Shown in pieces: positions 16,109-26,177 of a stretch of 64,000 nt of DNA. Origin of the DNA: Fibrobacter succinogenes (GTDB taxonomy: Bacteria > Fibrobacterota > Fibrobacteria > Fibrobacterales > Fibrobacteraceae); contig CACYRP010000011.1 in the NCBI GenBank assembly GCA_902776765.1, positions 34,786 to 98,785 of the forward strand, written 5' to 3'. The notes beneath the pieces are model-generated. The model was given only the letters and a program-made list of their open reading frames with translations, was not told the origin of the DNA and ran no database searches. Each line of letters starts with the position of its first letter. Position 1 is the first letter of the stretch. Both the position numbers and the translations under genes were made by a program.

Positions 16109-18316
16109 TTATTCTTCTGGCTCTTCAATGCCGGACAAATACCATGTGCCACTTGTCGTCGGAGTAAAACGATAAACCATCCCGTCAACATCCACGGTAT
16201 AAAGCATGGTGCTTACACGGGTTCCGCCTGCAAAACGGCTCAAGTCTAGCGGGTCCGGCAAAGAAACGCCTTCCCTTTCACGCAATTCAACTTTACCCCA
16301 CCGAGTTTCGCTACCGAATTTAACGCAACTCCAAAGCGCCGAAGTTTCCTTGTTCCAATGCAAGCCCACATTCGAAAGAGTATCACAGCTTCCAAGGCTA
16401 TCGCGATACGCATAGCTGACAGACGTTACGGTATCAACATCAAACCACATGTTCAACGTAGTGCATCTATAGTAAACCCCATCGTACCTTTTTACGGTAT
16501 CATAAAGCGCCAAGGAACAGATATCTCCCGCCTTTTCCGGAGGCGTCAGTTTTTCCTTGTCTACAGGGTGCCACTTTCCATTCTCGCACATGTAATAATT
16601 TCCATCATAAACCTTTTTCAAAAAGTCATAGGGCATTATATTTTCACACGAATCCATGTGAATCACAGGAGGAATCACTTCTGCACTATCGAGCTTACGC
16701 CATTTGTACACCACGCTGGAATCACTCTTTTTCAAACCGCTATTTTCGCAAATGAAATAATCCAAGCTGTCTTTTGATATCTTTCTCAATTGTTTTCCAG
16801 TGCAGGGTTCACCCGCATAGACTGGCCACGGGATTTCGGCCCATACGGTATCGCCGGCACCGTAATCAGCATAACTACGGCATCCATAATAAATTCCAAG
16901 GTGTTTCCCTTTTTCATTATCCTTTGCACAATGGCCGATAGAGTATGTCAGCGAATCCACCTCAAACCATTTTGAATTAATGCACTGTATATACAAATTA
17001 TCTAGCTTTTTCGTATCGCCATAACCATTGGTATAGCACCTTCCGAATTTCGCGGTCGCTTTCGCTTCGATATACTTTACAAAAGCAGCAGAATCCCTCC
17101 GGGAAACTTCCTTGCCGGCATACTTATCGCTCCAGGCACAATTATCCGATTTGTCGCATTCGCAAATGAACAACGAATCCCTGGTATAAATAGCCTCGCC
17201 ATTCTTGGAACTCCCACAGGAACCATAATAGCTATCTAGCAGTTTATCATGATGCACATTCTTTTTCCAAATGTTCGAGCCATTTTCACATAAATATTCA
17301 TCGCCCTTGAACGAGACAATAGACTTTGTACTAAGAATACACAGTCCAAGGGTATCCTCAATAGGATTTTTAAATCTCCATTGCGCATCATATTCGCTAT
17401 AGCCATCGCGGTCATAATAAAAGTATTTCCCATAGAACTTACTAGACTTCTTCTCGATTCTCACAGAATCTTTCGTCGTGAATTTTATCTCATAGACTTG
17501 GCCAAAAAAGTCCTTCTGCATATTCTTCAAGCCCACGACTGTATCCCTCGAAACACTCTGGAATACAGTCTCGCGCAAATTTTCGTCGGGAACATTTTCA
17601 AAAGTCGAAAGCCATGCATCTGCCGCCGTAATAGCCATTGCCGTATCCACAAAGCTCTTCTCGGCATAGTAATCACGCAACTTCTTAAAATCACTGTAGA
17701 ACAGGCTATCCGAAATTTCGTGCCTGCAAATTACGTACAAAAGCAGATCGCTAAACCCAATATCGTGAGAAGAAATTTCATACGTTTTGATTCGATTTGC
17801 ATTGAGGCCAAACCGTTTCGACATTTCTTCCAAAACCGTATCTTCGGCATCTGTAAAACTATAATTTTCCTTCTTTACAAAATGCTCGATACGCGAAGAT
17901 GCAAGCGCCATGTAAATATTCTGGCTGATGTTATAGTTACGGCTATTCGAATTTAGGCGATGGTACTGCGTAAATTCCATCTTGGATTTTTCGCCATACG
18001 GGAACTCCGTTACAATCCTCAAAAGCGGATATTCAATATCCCTGGAAACCATGGTGAAACAGTTTTCTCTCCAATTCGCAGAATCCCTCGACAACTCGAT
18101 TGTATCTACAGCATTCAGTTGCTCATCGACAACTTCAATACGGACCATCGAAGGCATCATCGTTGGCAAATACTCAACAGATACACTCACTGACGCCGGT
18201 GAATACTGGTATCCGTTTTCGTCCATTCGGGCAATAATTACACCCTCATCGTTATCGGAACATGCGACAAGATACATCGCCGCAAATATCGTTAAGACTG
18301 CACTTTTAAATTTCAT
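16109..18316 (-). CDS. Cysteine-module lipoprotein, paralog 1
   Basis: A 735-residue lipoprotein (lipobox in MYLVACSDND). The N-terminal 250 residues match the two upstream paralogs, with the blocks VIIARMDENGYQYSP, CRHEISDSLFYSDFKKLRDYY and AADAWLSTFE. The remainder is a string of about 40-residue modules, each with a pair of cysteines and a Tyr/Trp core: SFKGDEYLCENGSNIW, YYMCENGKWHPVD, YYRCTTLNMWFDVD, ALWSCVKFGSETRW. These look like small disulfide-bonded extracellular domains. I do not recognise a named family. It ends about 16 bases before the nitroreductase start and has a strong GGAGGAG ribosome site. Confidence 0.75.
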   Translation of the reverse strand: MKFKSAVLTIFAAMYLVACSDNDEGVIIARMDENGYQYSPASVSVSVEYLPTMMPSMVRIEVVDEQLNAVDTIELSRDSANWRENCFTMVSRDIEYPLLRIVTEFPYGEKSKMEFTQYHRLNSNSRNYNISQNIYMALASSRIEHFVKKENYSFTDAEDTVLEEMSKRFGLNANRIKTYEISSHDIGFSDLLLYVICRHEISDSLFYSDFKKLRDYYAEKSFVDTAMAITAADAWLSTFENVPDENLRETVFQSVSRDTVVGLKNMQKDFFGQVYEIKFTTKDSVRIEKKSSKFYGKYFYYDRDGYSEYDAQWRFKNPIEDTLGLCILSTKSIVSFKGDEYLCENGSNIWKKNVHHDKLLDSYYGSCGSSKNGEAIYTRDSLFICECDKSDNCAWSDKYAGKEVSRRDSAAFVKYIEAKATAKFGRCYTNGYGDTKKLDNLYIQCINSKWFEVDSLTYSIGHCAKDNEKGKHLGIYYGCRSYADYGAGDTVWAEIPWPVYAGEPCTGKQLRKISKDSLDYFICENSGLKKSDSSVVYKWRKLDSAEVIPPVIHMDSCENIMPYDFLKKVYDGNYYMCENGKWHPVDKEKLTPPEKAGDICSLALYDTVKRYDGVYYRCTTLNMWFDVDTVTSVSYAYRDSLGSCDTLSNVGLHWNKETSALWSCVKFGSETRWGKVELREREGVSLPDPLDLSRFAGGTRVSTMLYTVDVDGMVYRFTPTTSGTWYLSGIEEPEE

Positions 18317-18331
18317 TATCTCCTCCAGAAT

Positions 18332-21136
18332 TTATTTATCTTGGACGCAAAGCGCCTGCACCATCGGGTACAAATCCTTGGGGCAATCTACGATGCGACG
18401 GCCCTTCTCTCCATCTCGATGGTGCCAAGCATATTCAAAACATTCCTGAGTTGATTCGTCCTTTTCGTTACTCGTCCAGAACAAATCCAAATAAATCAAG
18501 TTACCGTAAACAGAGCACCCGCTTATATAATAGTCCCACATAAGTGGAGAATCGTTTCGAAGAGTCATATCTGTAGTCAAGTAGGCAATATAATCCTCTT
18601 GCATAAATTCTTCCGATGAAGGAATATGATATCCTGCGGGGCAGAACTTGCTTGCTCGATTCCAGTCCATATAATCCTTGTAGGAGTCTACGTTAAAACG
18701 CGTCAAGTACACCGTATCCACATTCGCAGTTTGATTATTGCCACACAGGCTATAACTTGTGATACCGGAAACCCATGTTTTATAAAATTCCTCAAACGTT
18801 TCTGTCGTACTTTTTAGGGAATCTACACGGAGCCTTTCTTGCGGTCGTTCAACATGCAAGAACAAGTTACCGTTATAGAAATACGCATCGTATCCACCGC
18901 TAGGCAAATCAACATGTGAAAGGTACAATGTATTTTTCAAAAAAACAAAACGATACGTGACATCATTGACTTCTACAGTATAAACAGAATCTCCAACAAA
19001 CTTACCGCCCTTGAAATTTTCACGCTTGAAAGATTCCGGCATTGTATATGGTTTAACACCCAAAAGTATTTCAGACCAATCCCATGCATTGCCTACTTTT
19101 GCACAACCAAAAAAAGTAGATGCAGATTCATTCCAATAAATAGTCTTATTTGTAATCGAGCCACAAGATCCTAGACTATCGCGATATACATAAGGAGCGC
19201 CCTTGAGTGCAGGCACAGTACGCCATTGGAAATATCCATCGCACATGTAATAGGTATCGCCGTAATGCTTGACATGATCATACAAGCTATCGGAACAAAT
19301 AAAGCCCGCTTTTTCAGGAGGCGACAGAGAATCCTGAGGCACCACGTTCCATTTTCCATTCTGACACTCGTAGAAAATGCCATCGTACGTCACTTTCTTA
19401 TTTATGCTATTCCTATCGCAAACATCCATATTCATGACGGGTGGAATCATCTCGGCATTTCCCATCTCTTTCCAATAGAAATCGCAACCTAAAGCACGTT
19501 GCCGTTCGGAAACTACAAAGTAATCTTCATCTTTACACGGACCCGTTGATTCACAAATAAAATAAGTGCTATCGTAATTTACAACTTTACCATAATTCGA
19601 TATAGAACAATTTTGCCCATAATATTCTGGAGCCGATATTTCCTTCCATATATTCAACCACGCCAAGTAATGATCATCATACCGGCTCCCTTCACACGAA
19701 TAGTAAGCTCCCAAATGTTCTGCTTTATCCCTTGAACAGCCTCCCAGATAATACGTCAGTGAATCAATCCGCACCCATTTACCTAATTGGCACTCGACAA
19801 AAACACTATCCAGTGGATATTTTTCGCCCGAAGAGGAATTATTCGATTGGCAAGTTCCAAACTTTTGCACCCCCCTCGCATTCAAAACGGTCACATACAG
19901 CGAGTCTCCTTCCCCGATATCCTTATTCACATACTTATCCGACCAAGAGCACTTATCACCTTTACATTCACAGAAAAACAGCGAATCCTTCATATAAAAA
20001 AACTGATTTTTTGTCGCAGAAGAACCGCACTCCCCAAACCTGTATTTCAATAAAGTATCGATTTCGCTTTCGACTTTCCATACATTGTCTTTTTCTTTGC
20101 ACACGTAATACGCATTGTTATATTCAGCAACGGTAGAAGTCTGCATCAGGCACAAACCAAGCGAATCCTCAACAGGGTCCACCAATCGATAATAACACGT
20201 AGACGACCAACCTTCATTTTCGCAGGGGCAAACAAACTTGCGACCATAAAACTCACTTTTTTTATTTTCTATTGTCACCTGGTTATTATAACTATTGCAT
20301 GGTGGCATGGTTATTCCATATAAACGTTCAAAAACGCGACCATAATTGGCATAGCTGACAAACAAAGTATCTCTCGAGAAGCTCTTGAAAGTAGGCCTGT
20401 TATTTTTATCTTTGCCCGGAGCAAAAGTAGAAAGCCACGCATCTGCAGCGCGGACAATCATCGAAGAATCGATTTTCCCCGTCTTGGCAAAATGTTCGCT
20501 CAGTTCCCTGTAGTCGCTATAAAACAGGCTGTCCGAAATCTCATGACGGCAGTAAAGGTACGGTTCATACAATCCCCACGTGTTTGCACAATGCACACCG
20601 TTATACCGATTCGCATAGAGAGCATTAAAATCAAGGCCAAACAATTGCGTCATTTCTGAACGCGCTTTTTCTTCGGCTGCGGCATAATCAAAATTTTCTT
20701 TTTGCATCAAGTAATCGATGCGGCCAGCAATCAAAGACTCGTTAATATTCAATTTCAAATTGTTGTTACTTTCCCAAAGTCGCACATATTGCGGAAATTC
20801 AACTTTCTTTTTTCCATCCATAAAAACCGCCACAATTTTCACGAAAGGGCTTTCGTAATCGCGCTCACCGACTTTAAAGACAAAGGCATTTTTGATAGTA
20901 GAATCAACTGGGACTTCAACAGAATCTATCGAATTAAACTTTTCATCAAGGCGTTCAACCCTTACCAATTCCGGTATCATGAGCGCATATTCAACTGCAC
21001 CCTGCAATTCCGTCGGAGAATACTTGAATCCAATATCGTCATATCGAGCAACCACAACATCGTCCTTGTCGCCGGAACAGGAACTTGCCATTAAGCCAAA
21101 TAGCGCTAACAATACAAAAATTAATTTAGAATTCAT
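18332..21136 (-). CDS. Cysteine-module lipoprotein, paralog 2, with FISUMP domain
   Basis: A 934-residue lipoprotein (lipobox in GLMASSCSGDK). It shares the N-terminal block (VVVARYDDIGFKYSPTEL, CRHEISDSLFYSDYRELSEHF, AADAWLSTF) and the Cys modules with its neighbours. It alone adds a C-terminal domain with YMDWNRASKFCPAGYHIPSSEEF and LFWTSNEK, the Fibrobacter major paralogous (FISUMP) type, related to C-type-lectin-like folds. The ATG at 21136 shares ATGA with the upstream stop, so translation is coupled. I chose it over the more upstream in-frame start because it begins a clean signal peptide (MNSKLIFVLLALFGL). Probably a surface binding or structural protein; its ligand is unknown. Confidence 0.78.
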   Translation of the reverse strand: MNSKLIFVLLALFGLMASSCSGDKDDVVVARYDDIGFKYSPTELQGAVEYALMIPELVRVERLDEKFNSIDSVEVPVDSTIKNAFVFKVGERDYESPFVKIVAVFMDGKKKVEFPQYVRLWESNNNLKLNINESLIAGRIDYLMQKENFDYAAAEEKARSEMTQLFGLDFNALYANRYNGVHCANTWGLYEPYLYCRHEISDSLFYSDYRELSEHFAKTGKIDSSMIVRAADAWLSTFAPGKDKNNRPTFKSFSRDTLFVSYANYGRVFERLYGITMPPCNSYNNQVTIENKKSEFYGRKFVCPCENEGWSSTCYYRLVDPVEDSLGLCLMQTSTVAEYNNAYYVCKEKDNVWKVESEIDTLLKYRFGECGSSATKNQFFYMKDSLFFCECKGDKCSWSDKYVNKDIGEGDSLYVTVLNARGVQKFGTCQSNNSSSGEKYPLDSVFVECQLGKWVRIDSLTYYLGGCSRDKAEHLGAYYSCEGSRYDDHYLAWLNIWKEISAPEYYGQNCSISNYGKVVNYDSTYFICESTGPCKDEDYFVVSERQRALGCDFYWKEMGNAEMIPPVMNMDVCDRNSINKKVTYDGIFYECQNGKWNVVPQDSLSPPEKAGFICSDSLYDHVKHYGDTYYMCDGYFQWRTVPALKGAPYVYRDSLGSCGSITNKTIYWNESASTFFGCAKVGNAWDWSEILLGVKPYTMPESFKRENFKGGKFVGDSVYTVEVNDVTYRFVFLKNTLYLSHVDLPSGGYDAYFYNGNLFLHVERPQERLRVDSLKSTTETFEEFYKTWVSGITSYSLCGNNQTANVDTVYLTRFNVDSYKDYMDWNRASKFCPAGYHIPSSEEFMQEDYIAYLTTDMTLRNDSPLMWDYYISGCSVYGNLIYLDLFWTSNEKDESTQECFEYAWHHRDGEKGRRIVDCPKDLYPMVQALCVQDK

Positions 21137-22377
21137 TCCATTTCTTTCCATGCGCAATCGTCCTCACTAGCACAAGTACATATAAACTTAGAATCACCTA
21201 TATTGACAATTTTGTCTCTCTGATATTCACGATCCACACATTTTCCATACTTATAAATCAACAGAGTGTCAGAATTTATTTCTTTTTTCCATAGGCGCAA
21301 ATCACGCTTACACACATAAGAATCTCCTTCATATTCAGCATAATTGGATTCCCAAACCGTACAGGAGCCAATCGAATCTTCCAAAACAGATGCTAAACGC
21401 CACCTATAAACATAAACTTTTGATTGAGGATTCTGTGCATAGTCATAAACGAAAGACCTTCCATAATAAGCACTTTTTTCGTTTGTTATTTTAATGGGAT
21501 CTTTCGAATACCATGAGCAATCAAGACCATAGGCCCATTCAAAAAATTCATCATCTGTAGTTTTTAAATCGTTAACCGTATCCCTCGATACGCTCCTGAT
21601 ATGAAATGTTGAATCGCTAGTAGATTTTTCAAATGTCGAGAGCCAAGCATCGGCAGCACGCACTAGCATAGAATTATCGACCGTTCCAGTATTACCGAAC
21701 TTTTCGCGGAATTCCTTGAAATCACTGTAGAACACGCTATCCGAAATTTCATGACGACAAAAAACATACGGAGCCAAATCATTCAAATCGCCATTATCAA
21801 AAACTCCGCCATCCCAGCCCTTATACTCATGATGATAAAAATCATTGATTTCCAGATTGAGCGCTTTCGATAATTCCTGATAAGCATGATCTTCGACTTC
21901 TTCAAAGTTCATCTTCTTTTCTCTCATAAGCGTTTCAATTCGATTTGCGACCAAGGCGCCATAAAAATGCAGCTTTATGTTTCCATTATAATCAAATAAG
22001 CGCACATATTGCGCAAATTCCATATTCTTCCCATTATTCTCTGCAGGGAATTCAATCAATATTTTCACATACGGATATTCATAATCGCGAGAAAAAGATG
22101 TAAACTTATAAGGTTTCCAATAGTAACTTTGCGATTCGCTAGAATCAATCAAAATATCAAAAGTATCAATAGAATTCAACTGTTCATCTACGCGAACGAC
22201 CTTCATGTTCACCGCTTTCATGGAAGGCAAGTATTCAATGGAGCCTTTTAATTCTGTTGGTGAAAATTCATTACCGTCTCCATCATATCGACCAACAACA
22301 ATGTCATCACTAGAACTGCACGCGACAATAGTCAACAACGCAGACGACAAAACAATGGCTGATTTTCTAAATCGCAT
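21133..22377 (-). CDS. Cysteine-module lipoprotein, paralog 3 (short form)
   Basis: A 414-residue lipoprotein, first in a three-gene tandem array. The signal ends at LLTIVACSSSDD, and the conserved N-terminal block has IVVGRYDGDGNEFSP, CRHEISDSVFYSDFKEFREKF and AADAWLSTFE. It contains only the first Cys modules (YVCKRDLRLWKKE, FICTCASEDDCAWKEME) and stops there, where the two longer paralogs continue for 300-500 residues. The stop overlaps the next start (ATGA). This may be a genuine short form or a truncated copy. I used the ATG at 22377 because GGAG precedes it at good spacing and it opens the signal peptide (MRFRKSAIVLSS). Confidence 0.75.
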   Translation of the reverse strand: MRFRKSAIVLSSALLTIVACSSSDDIVVGRYDGDGNEFSPTELKGSIEYLPSMKAVNMKVVRVDEQLNSIDTFDILIDSSESQSYYWKPYKFTSFSRDYEYPYVKILIEFPAENNGKNMEFAQYVRLFDYNGNIKLHFYGALVANRIETLMREKKMNFEEVEDHAYQELSKALNLEINDFYHHEYKGWDGGVFDNGDLNDLAPYVFCRHEISDSVFYSDFKEFREKFGNTGTVDNSMLVRAADAWLSTFEKSTSDSTFHIRSVSRDTVNDLKTTDDEFFEWAYGLDCSWYSKDPIKITNEKSAYYGRSFVYDYAQNPQSKVYVYRWRLASVLEDSIGSCTVWESNYAEYEGDSYVCKRDLRLWKKEINSDTLLIYKYGKCVDREYQRDKIVNIGDSKFICTCASEDDCAWKEME

Positions 22378-22465
22378 CTTTTCTCCAAATTTCTTATAAA
22401 TATACAAACAATACTTTGGACAGAATTAAAAAAAATGATAGAAGGGAACATCACACAAACAAAAC

Positions 22466-22496
22466 GACAAAAGCGCCGCCCAGAATGGCGACGCTC
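22466..22496 (-). terminator. Terminator of the argA-type gene
   Basis: 9-bp stem AGCGCCGCC with GGCGACGCT (one mismatch, 6-base loop), followed by a T-rich stretch on the minus strand, 26 bases past the stop. Confidence 0.65.
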
Positions 22497-22521
22497 AAAA
22501 TAAAACGCTATAAGCGGAATT

Positions 22522-23880
22522 CTATTTATCCAGTGGAAGCATCAAAATGCGGGACTTGCGCTTTTGATTGTAATGTTCGCGTTTGCTCTTTGGCAAATCG
22601 GCAACGGTTCCATCCTCAAATCCAAGCTGATAGAACCAATCGAGCGCCTGAGTCGTAAGCAAGAACAAAGTCTTGTAACCCTTCATGCGACCTAGCGAAA
22701 TCAAGTGGCGCACAATCGCTTCGCCAATACCCGACTTGCGGTAGTTCGCGCCAACGGCGATTCCTGCCACTTCGGCCATTCCGTCTTCGAATGCATGGAG
22801 TGCACCGCAACCGTGGATGCTGTTGTCAATACTATAGACAACATAATCTTCCAACTTTTCGGAAATAGAATCCTGCGTGCGCGGAACCAAATAGCCCTTT
22901 GCAATGTAGTCCTGCATAATGCGCAAGATATCCGGAATATCCTCGATATTTGCCGGACGGATACTCGAATACTGGTTCGCGTACACCATGGTTCCGTCAC
23001 CGCGGGCACTGAAAACTTCTTGTAGCACGCTGCCCTGGAATTCGCCGCTCAACAAATGCACGCGGTTTGCGCCAGCCTCGCAAGCATGGATGGCATTCAT
23101 CAAGTAGTCCATCTGTGCAAAGTCAAGCACATCGGAATTGAGTTCCAGAAGTTCCTTCGCCTGGTCCACATCCATTGCAGAAATAAGCCCGTTATCCGTC
23201 GGTTCAAGATACTTGGTGTTCTTGCCCGTCACAAGGCCTTCAAGCTTGATGCCGCTTTCGCTTCCGATAAAGAAGAGTTTGCCGACTTTGAGGTACTTGC
23301 AGAGTTCCGTCGCCAGTTCCGTACTCGAAATGTTGTATGCATGCCCAATCTTGTTCCAGCCAATCGGCGGAATAATCGGCACAAACTTTTCGTCCATGAG
23401 CTGTTCCAGCAAATCGCGCTGGATGCGTTCGATACGCCCGGTGCGCATGTAATCGACACCGTTAATCACGCCCATGCTGCGCGCCAAAATCCAGTTGCCC
23501 TGAATGCCGCTAAGCCCGCTCGCCGTAAGGTGGCTCATGATGCGTTGCGCAACGCCCAAGGATGCCTGTTCCACAAGCGGCAGCGCTTCTTCGTTCGTGA
23601 GCCTCACGCCATTATAGAATTCCGTTTCAAGGTCCCACGCCTTGAGCTGAGCGTCGATGCTATTTCGCGTTCCCGGCACAATGATAATGCGGATGCCCGC
23701 CTTGTGCAAAAGGGCAATATCGCGCATCAGCACGGGGAACATCGGATGGTCCATCAGGCTATCGTCGATTTTCAAGACGAAAAGCTGGTCCTTGAACCGA
23801 TCCATGTAGCCAAACACTTCCCGGATGAACCCGGCAACTTCAAAGTGTTGAGAATAAAAATCAGACGCTGCGTTATTCAT
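22522..23880 (-). CDS. argA: N-acetylglutamate synthase (kinase-like domain + GNAT)
   Basis: A 452-residue ArgA-type amino-acid N-acetyltransferase that acetylates glutamate with acetyl-CoA to start arginine synthesis. The N-terminal two thirds have the amino-acid kinase fold (FVLKIDDSLMD, AGIRIIIVPGTRNSID, GVINGVDYMRTGRI, EVFSARGDGTMVYANQ). The C-terminal 150 residues form a GNAT acetyltransferase with the acetyl-CoA loop VAGIAVGANYRKSGIGEAIVRHLI and TTQALDWFYQLGFEDG. The kinase-like part usually binds arginine as feedback inhibitor; that function is family knowledge. No other arg gene is beside it. Confidence 0.88.
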   Translation of the reverse strand: MNNAASDFYSQHFEVAGFIREVFGYMDRFKDQLFVLKIDDSLMDHPMFPVLMRDIALLHKAGIRIIIVPGTRNSIDAQLKAWDLETEFYNGVRLTNEEALPLVEQASLGVAQRIMSHLTASGLSGIQGNWILARSMGVINGVDYMRTGRIERIQRDLLEQLMDEKFVPIIPPIGWNKIGHAYNISSTELATELCKYLKVGKLFFIGSESGIKLEGLVTGKNTKYLEPTDNGLISAMDVDQAKELLELNSDVLDFAQMDYLMNAIHACEAGANRVHLLSGEFQGSVLQEVFSARGDGTMVYANQYSSIRPANIEDIPDILRIMQDYIAKGYLVPRTQDSISEKLEDYVVYSIDNSIHGCGALHAFEDGMAEVAGIAVGANYRKSGIGEAIVRHLISLGRMKGYKTLFLLTTQALDWFYQLGFEDGTVADLPKSKREHYNQKRKSRILMLPLDK

Positions 23881-23981
23881 GGGCTAAAAAGTAGCAACAG
23901 AAAAAGCGAAGGACATAAAGTTCTTCGCCTTTTGAACAAAAATTTGGCACTTTTCGTGCGAATCAGCTCTCGCCCACCAAG

Positions 23982-24794
23982 TTACTTGGAAGGGAACACC
24001 TGCAACAATTCCACTTCGAATACCAAAAGGGAATTAGACGGAATGGACGGCGGAGCGCCAGCTTCTCCATAAGCAAGATGACTTGGAATCCAAGCTCTCA
24101 CCTTTTCACCGACTTTCATATCCATGAGCAAGTCTTGCCAGCCTTCAATTACAGCCGAGACCTCAAATTCCATCGGGGCACCGCGCTTGACGCTATTGTC
24201 AAATTCGGTTCCATTGAGAAGGGAGCCCACATAATGAACTCGAACCTTATCGTTAGCCTTTGGCCTAACTCCAGTTCCTTCCTTGAGCATTAAATACTGT
24301 ACGCCCTTTTTCGTGACCCAGATTCGTGGATCCTGGATATTCTTTGCTAGGAATGCGGCCTGATCGCAAAGCGCCTTGCGTGAAGCTGCCGACTCATCAA
24401 TTTCCTTTTGCACCTGCATCTGGTTCAGCAAATCCTGAAGTGCGGCCTCGGACTGCGAATCCGTCATGAGAACTTCACGGCTGGAATCAAGGACATCGCG
24501 CATGGCATCGACAAGGACATCAAACTTTACAGGAACGTTGATATTAGAAACAGCCCTGCCAAAATCAACACCAAGTGCATAGCTATAGCGGTCAACGGCA
24601 TTGTCCAAGAACACCTTCTGCTCATGGACTTGTTTGGGTTCAGGCAATGGCGATAAATCGGGAACAGCGGGAGCAGGTTTTGCGGTTGCTGCAGCTGCTG
24701 GGCTCGGATTAACAGCTGGTGCAGGTTTACTACCACCACAGGCCACAAGCCCATTCACTGCAAGAAATGCCAGCAAATAACAAATTTTTTTCAT
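23982..24794 (-). CDS. FKBP-type peptidyl-prolyl isomerase, lipoprotein
   Basis: A 270-residue exported folding helper. The signal ends with lipobox GLVACGGS, then comes a Pro/Ala-rich linker, an FKBP_N-like helical dimerisation region (about 65-150, RYSYALGVDFGRAVSN) and the FKBP catalytic domain (about 165-268) with DKVRVHYVGSLLNGTEFDNS, VIEGWQDLLMDMKVGEKVRAWIPSHLAYGE and SIPSNSLLVFEVELLQV. The arrangement is that of Mip/FkpA proteins, which help outer-membrane and periplasmic proteins fold. It is a single gene with a long AT-rich upstream region shared with the small gene at 24966. Confidence 0.9.
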   Translation of the reverse strand: MKKICYLLAFLAVNGLVACGGSKPAPAVNPSPAAAATAKPAPAVPDLSPLPEPKQVHEQKVFLDNAVDRYSYALGVDFGRAVSNINVPVKFDVLVDAMRDVLDSSREVLMTDSQSEAALQDLLNQMQVQKEIDESAASRKALCDQAAFLAKNIQDPRIWVTKKGVQYLMLKEGTGVRPKANDKVRVHYVGSLLNGTEFDNSVKRGAPMEFEVSAVIEGWQDLLMDMKVGEKVRAWIPSHLAYGEAGAPPSIPSNSLLVFEVELLQVFPSK

Positions 24795-24965
24795 AAAAAT
24801 GTTTCCAATCCTAAACTTTTAAAAAAAAGATACCTTTTTTGGCGAAAAAAAACGAAAAAAATTGTGACTTAAATCTCTAATTTTTGCAATTGTAAAATAT
24901 TTCACACATTCCCCCTTTGAAATTAGATATTTATTTACTATCTTACAATCAGAAGGGAAAAAACA

Positions 24966-25220
24966 ATGACAAATAGCTTTAAATGTTATATCGATTCTGC
25001 CGCGGCTCAGAAAAAGCTGTTCGATGAATCCATCGGTAACGTTAAAGATTCTTTAGTGAAAGTCGTAGCAGAATCCACATTGCATCGCAATAATGAGCTA
25101 CAATTCCTGAAGAAACCTGAACCCGTTTACTCGACCGGCTGGCTTAAAGGTTCTCTCTCTTATCCTTGGGCCATTATCGTCGGCATCATCATTCCCTCGT
25201 TCTTCGGGAATAAGTTTTAA
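24966..25220 (+). CDS. Small protein with C-terminal membrane segment
   Basis: An 84-residue protein I do not recognise. The first 60 residues are charged and helical (AAAQKKLFDESIGNVKDSLVKVVAEST); the last 20 contain a hydrophobic stretch, YPWAIIVGIIIPSFFG, that could be a single C-terminal anchor. GAAGGGA precedes the ATG, and a strong terminator follows 33 bases after the stop, so it appears to be an independent, real gene. The upstream 170 bases are very AT-rich and carry its promoter and that of the FKBP gene. Function unknown. Confidence 0.7.
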   Translation: MTNSFKCYIDSAAAQKKLFDESIGNVKDSLVKVVAESTLHRNNELQFLKKPEPVYSTGWLKGSLSYPWAIIVGIIIPSFFGNKF

Positions 25221-25252
25221 TTCAAACCAATTAAAATTAATTTTTTCTTGTC

Positions 25253-25285
25253 ATGCCCGCCACCAAGCGGGCATCTCTTTTTTTA
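25253..25285 (+). terminator. Terminator of the 84-residue gene
   Basis: Perfect stem ATGCCCGC-caccaa-GCGGGCAT followed by CTCTTTTTTTT. Confidence 0.85.
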
Positions 25286-25337
25286 AGCCTTTAGAAACAG
25301 GCCCAAATTTTTTAAATTTGTGGAAAATGGAGATTTT

Positions 25338-26177
25338 ATGGCAGCACTCATTCTAGACGGCAAGGCTCTTGCCAAGACTACTGAAGAAGAACTCAGCGCC
25401 CGCGTGGCAAAGCTCAAGGAAAAGACCGGCAAGACCCCGATTCTTGCAACGATTCTCGTGGGCGACGACCCGGCAAGCGCCACTTACGTCAAGATGAAGG
25501 GCAACGCCTGCGCGCGCGTGGGCATGGAAAGTATCCGCGTGGTGATGGACAAGAACACCACCACCGAAGAACTCCTCAACAAAATTCAAGAACTCAACGA
25601 GAACCCGAACGTGCACGGCATCCTCTTGCAGCACCCGGTTCCGCGCCACATCGACGAACGTGCCGCCTTCGAAGCTATCGATGCTCGCAAGGACGTGGAC
25701 GGCGTGACCTGCCTCGGCTTTGGCCGCATGTCCATGGGCGAGCGTGCTTACGGTTGCGCAACGCCGGCCGGCATTATGCGCCTCCTCAAGGCTTACAACA
25801 TCCCGCTTGCAGGTAAGCACGCCGTAGTCGTTGGCCGCAGCGCCATCCTCGGAAAGCCGATGGCCATGATGCTCTTGAACGCGAACTGCACCGTGACCAT
25901 TTGCCACAGCAAGACAGAAAACCTCCCGGATTTCGTGAAGCAAGCTGACATTCTCGTAGGCGCAGTCGGCAAGCCGGAATTCATCAAAAAGTCCTGGATC
26001 AAGCCGGGTGCAGTCGTCGTGGACGCTGGTTACCATCCAGGTGGCGTGGGCGATATCGAGAAGGGTCTCGAAGATGTCGCATCCGCTTACACTCCGGTGC
26101 CGGGCGGTGTCGGTCCGATGACCATCAACACCCTCATCTACCAGAGCGTGGAATCTGGAGAATCGTTGATTAAGTAG
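25338..26177 (+). CDS. folD: Bifunctional methylenetetrahydrofolate dehydrogenase/cyclohydrolase
   Basis: FolD interconverts 5,10-methylene- and 10-formyl-tetrahydrofolate in one-carbon metabolism. The start is the ATG at 25338 ([13 protein letters not shown]), with TGGAG before it, giving 279 residues, the usual FolD size. Motifs: [22 protein letters not shown] (Tyr/Lys active site), [23 protein letters not shown], the NADP loop [19 protein letters not shown] and [17 protein letters not shown]. Codon use is GC-rich and biased, like other highly expressed genes here (ackA). Confidence 0.95.
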   Translation: MAALILDGKALAKTTEEELSARVAKLKEKTGKTPILATILVGDDPASATYVKMKGNACARVGMESIRVVMDKNTTTEELLNKIQELNENPNVHGILLQHPVPRHIDERAAFEAIDARKDVDGVTCLGFGRMSMGERAYGCATPAGIMRLLKAYNIPLAGKHAVVVGRSAILGKPMAMMLLNANCTVTICHSKTENLPDFVKQADILVGAVGKPEFIKKSWIKPGAVVVDAGYHPGGVGDIEKGLEDVASAYTPVPGGVGPMTINTLIYQSVESGESLIK

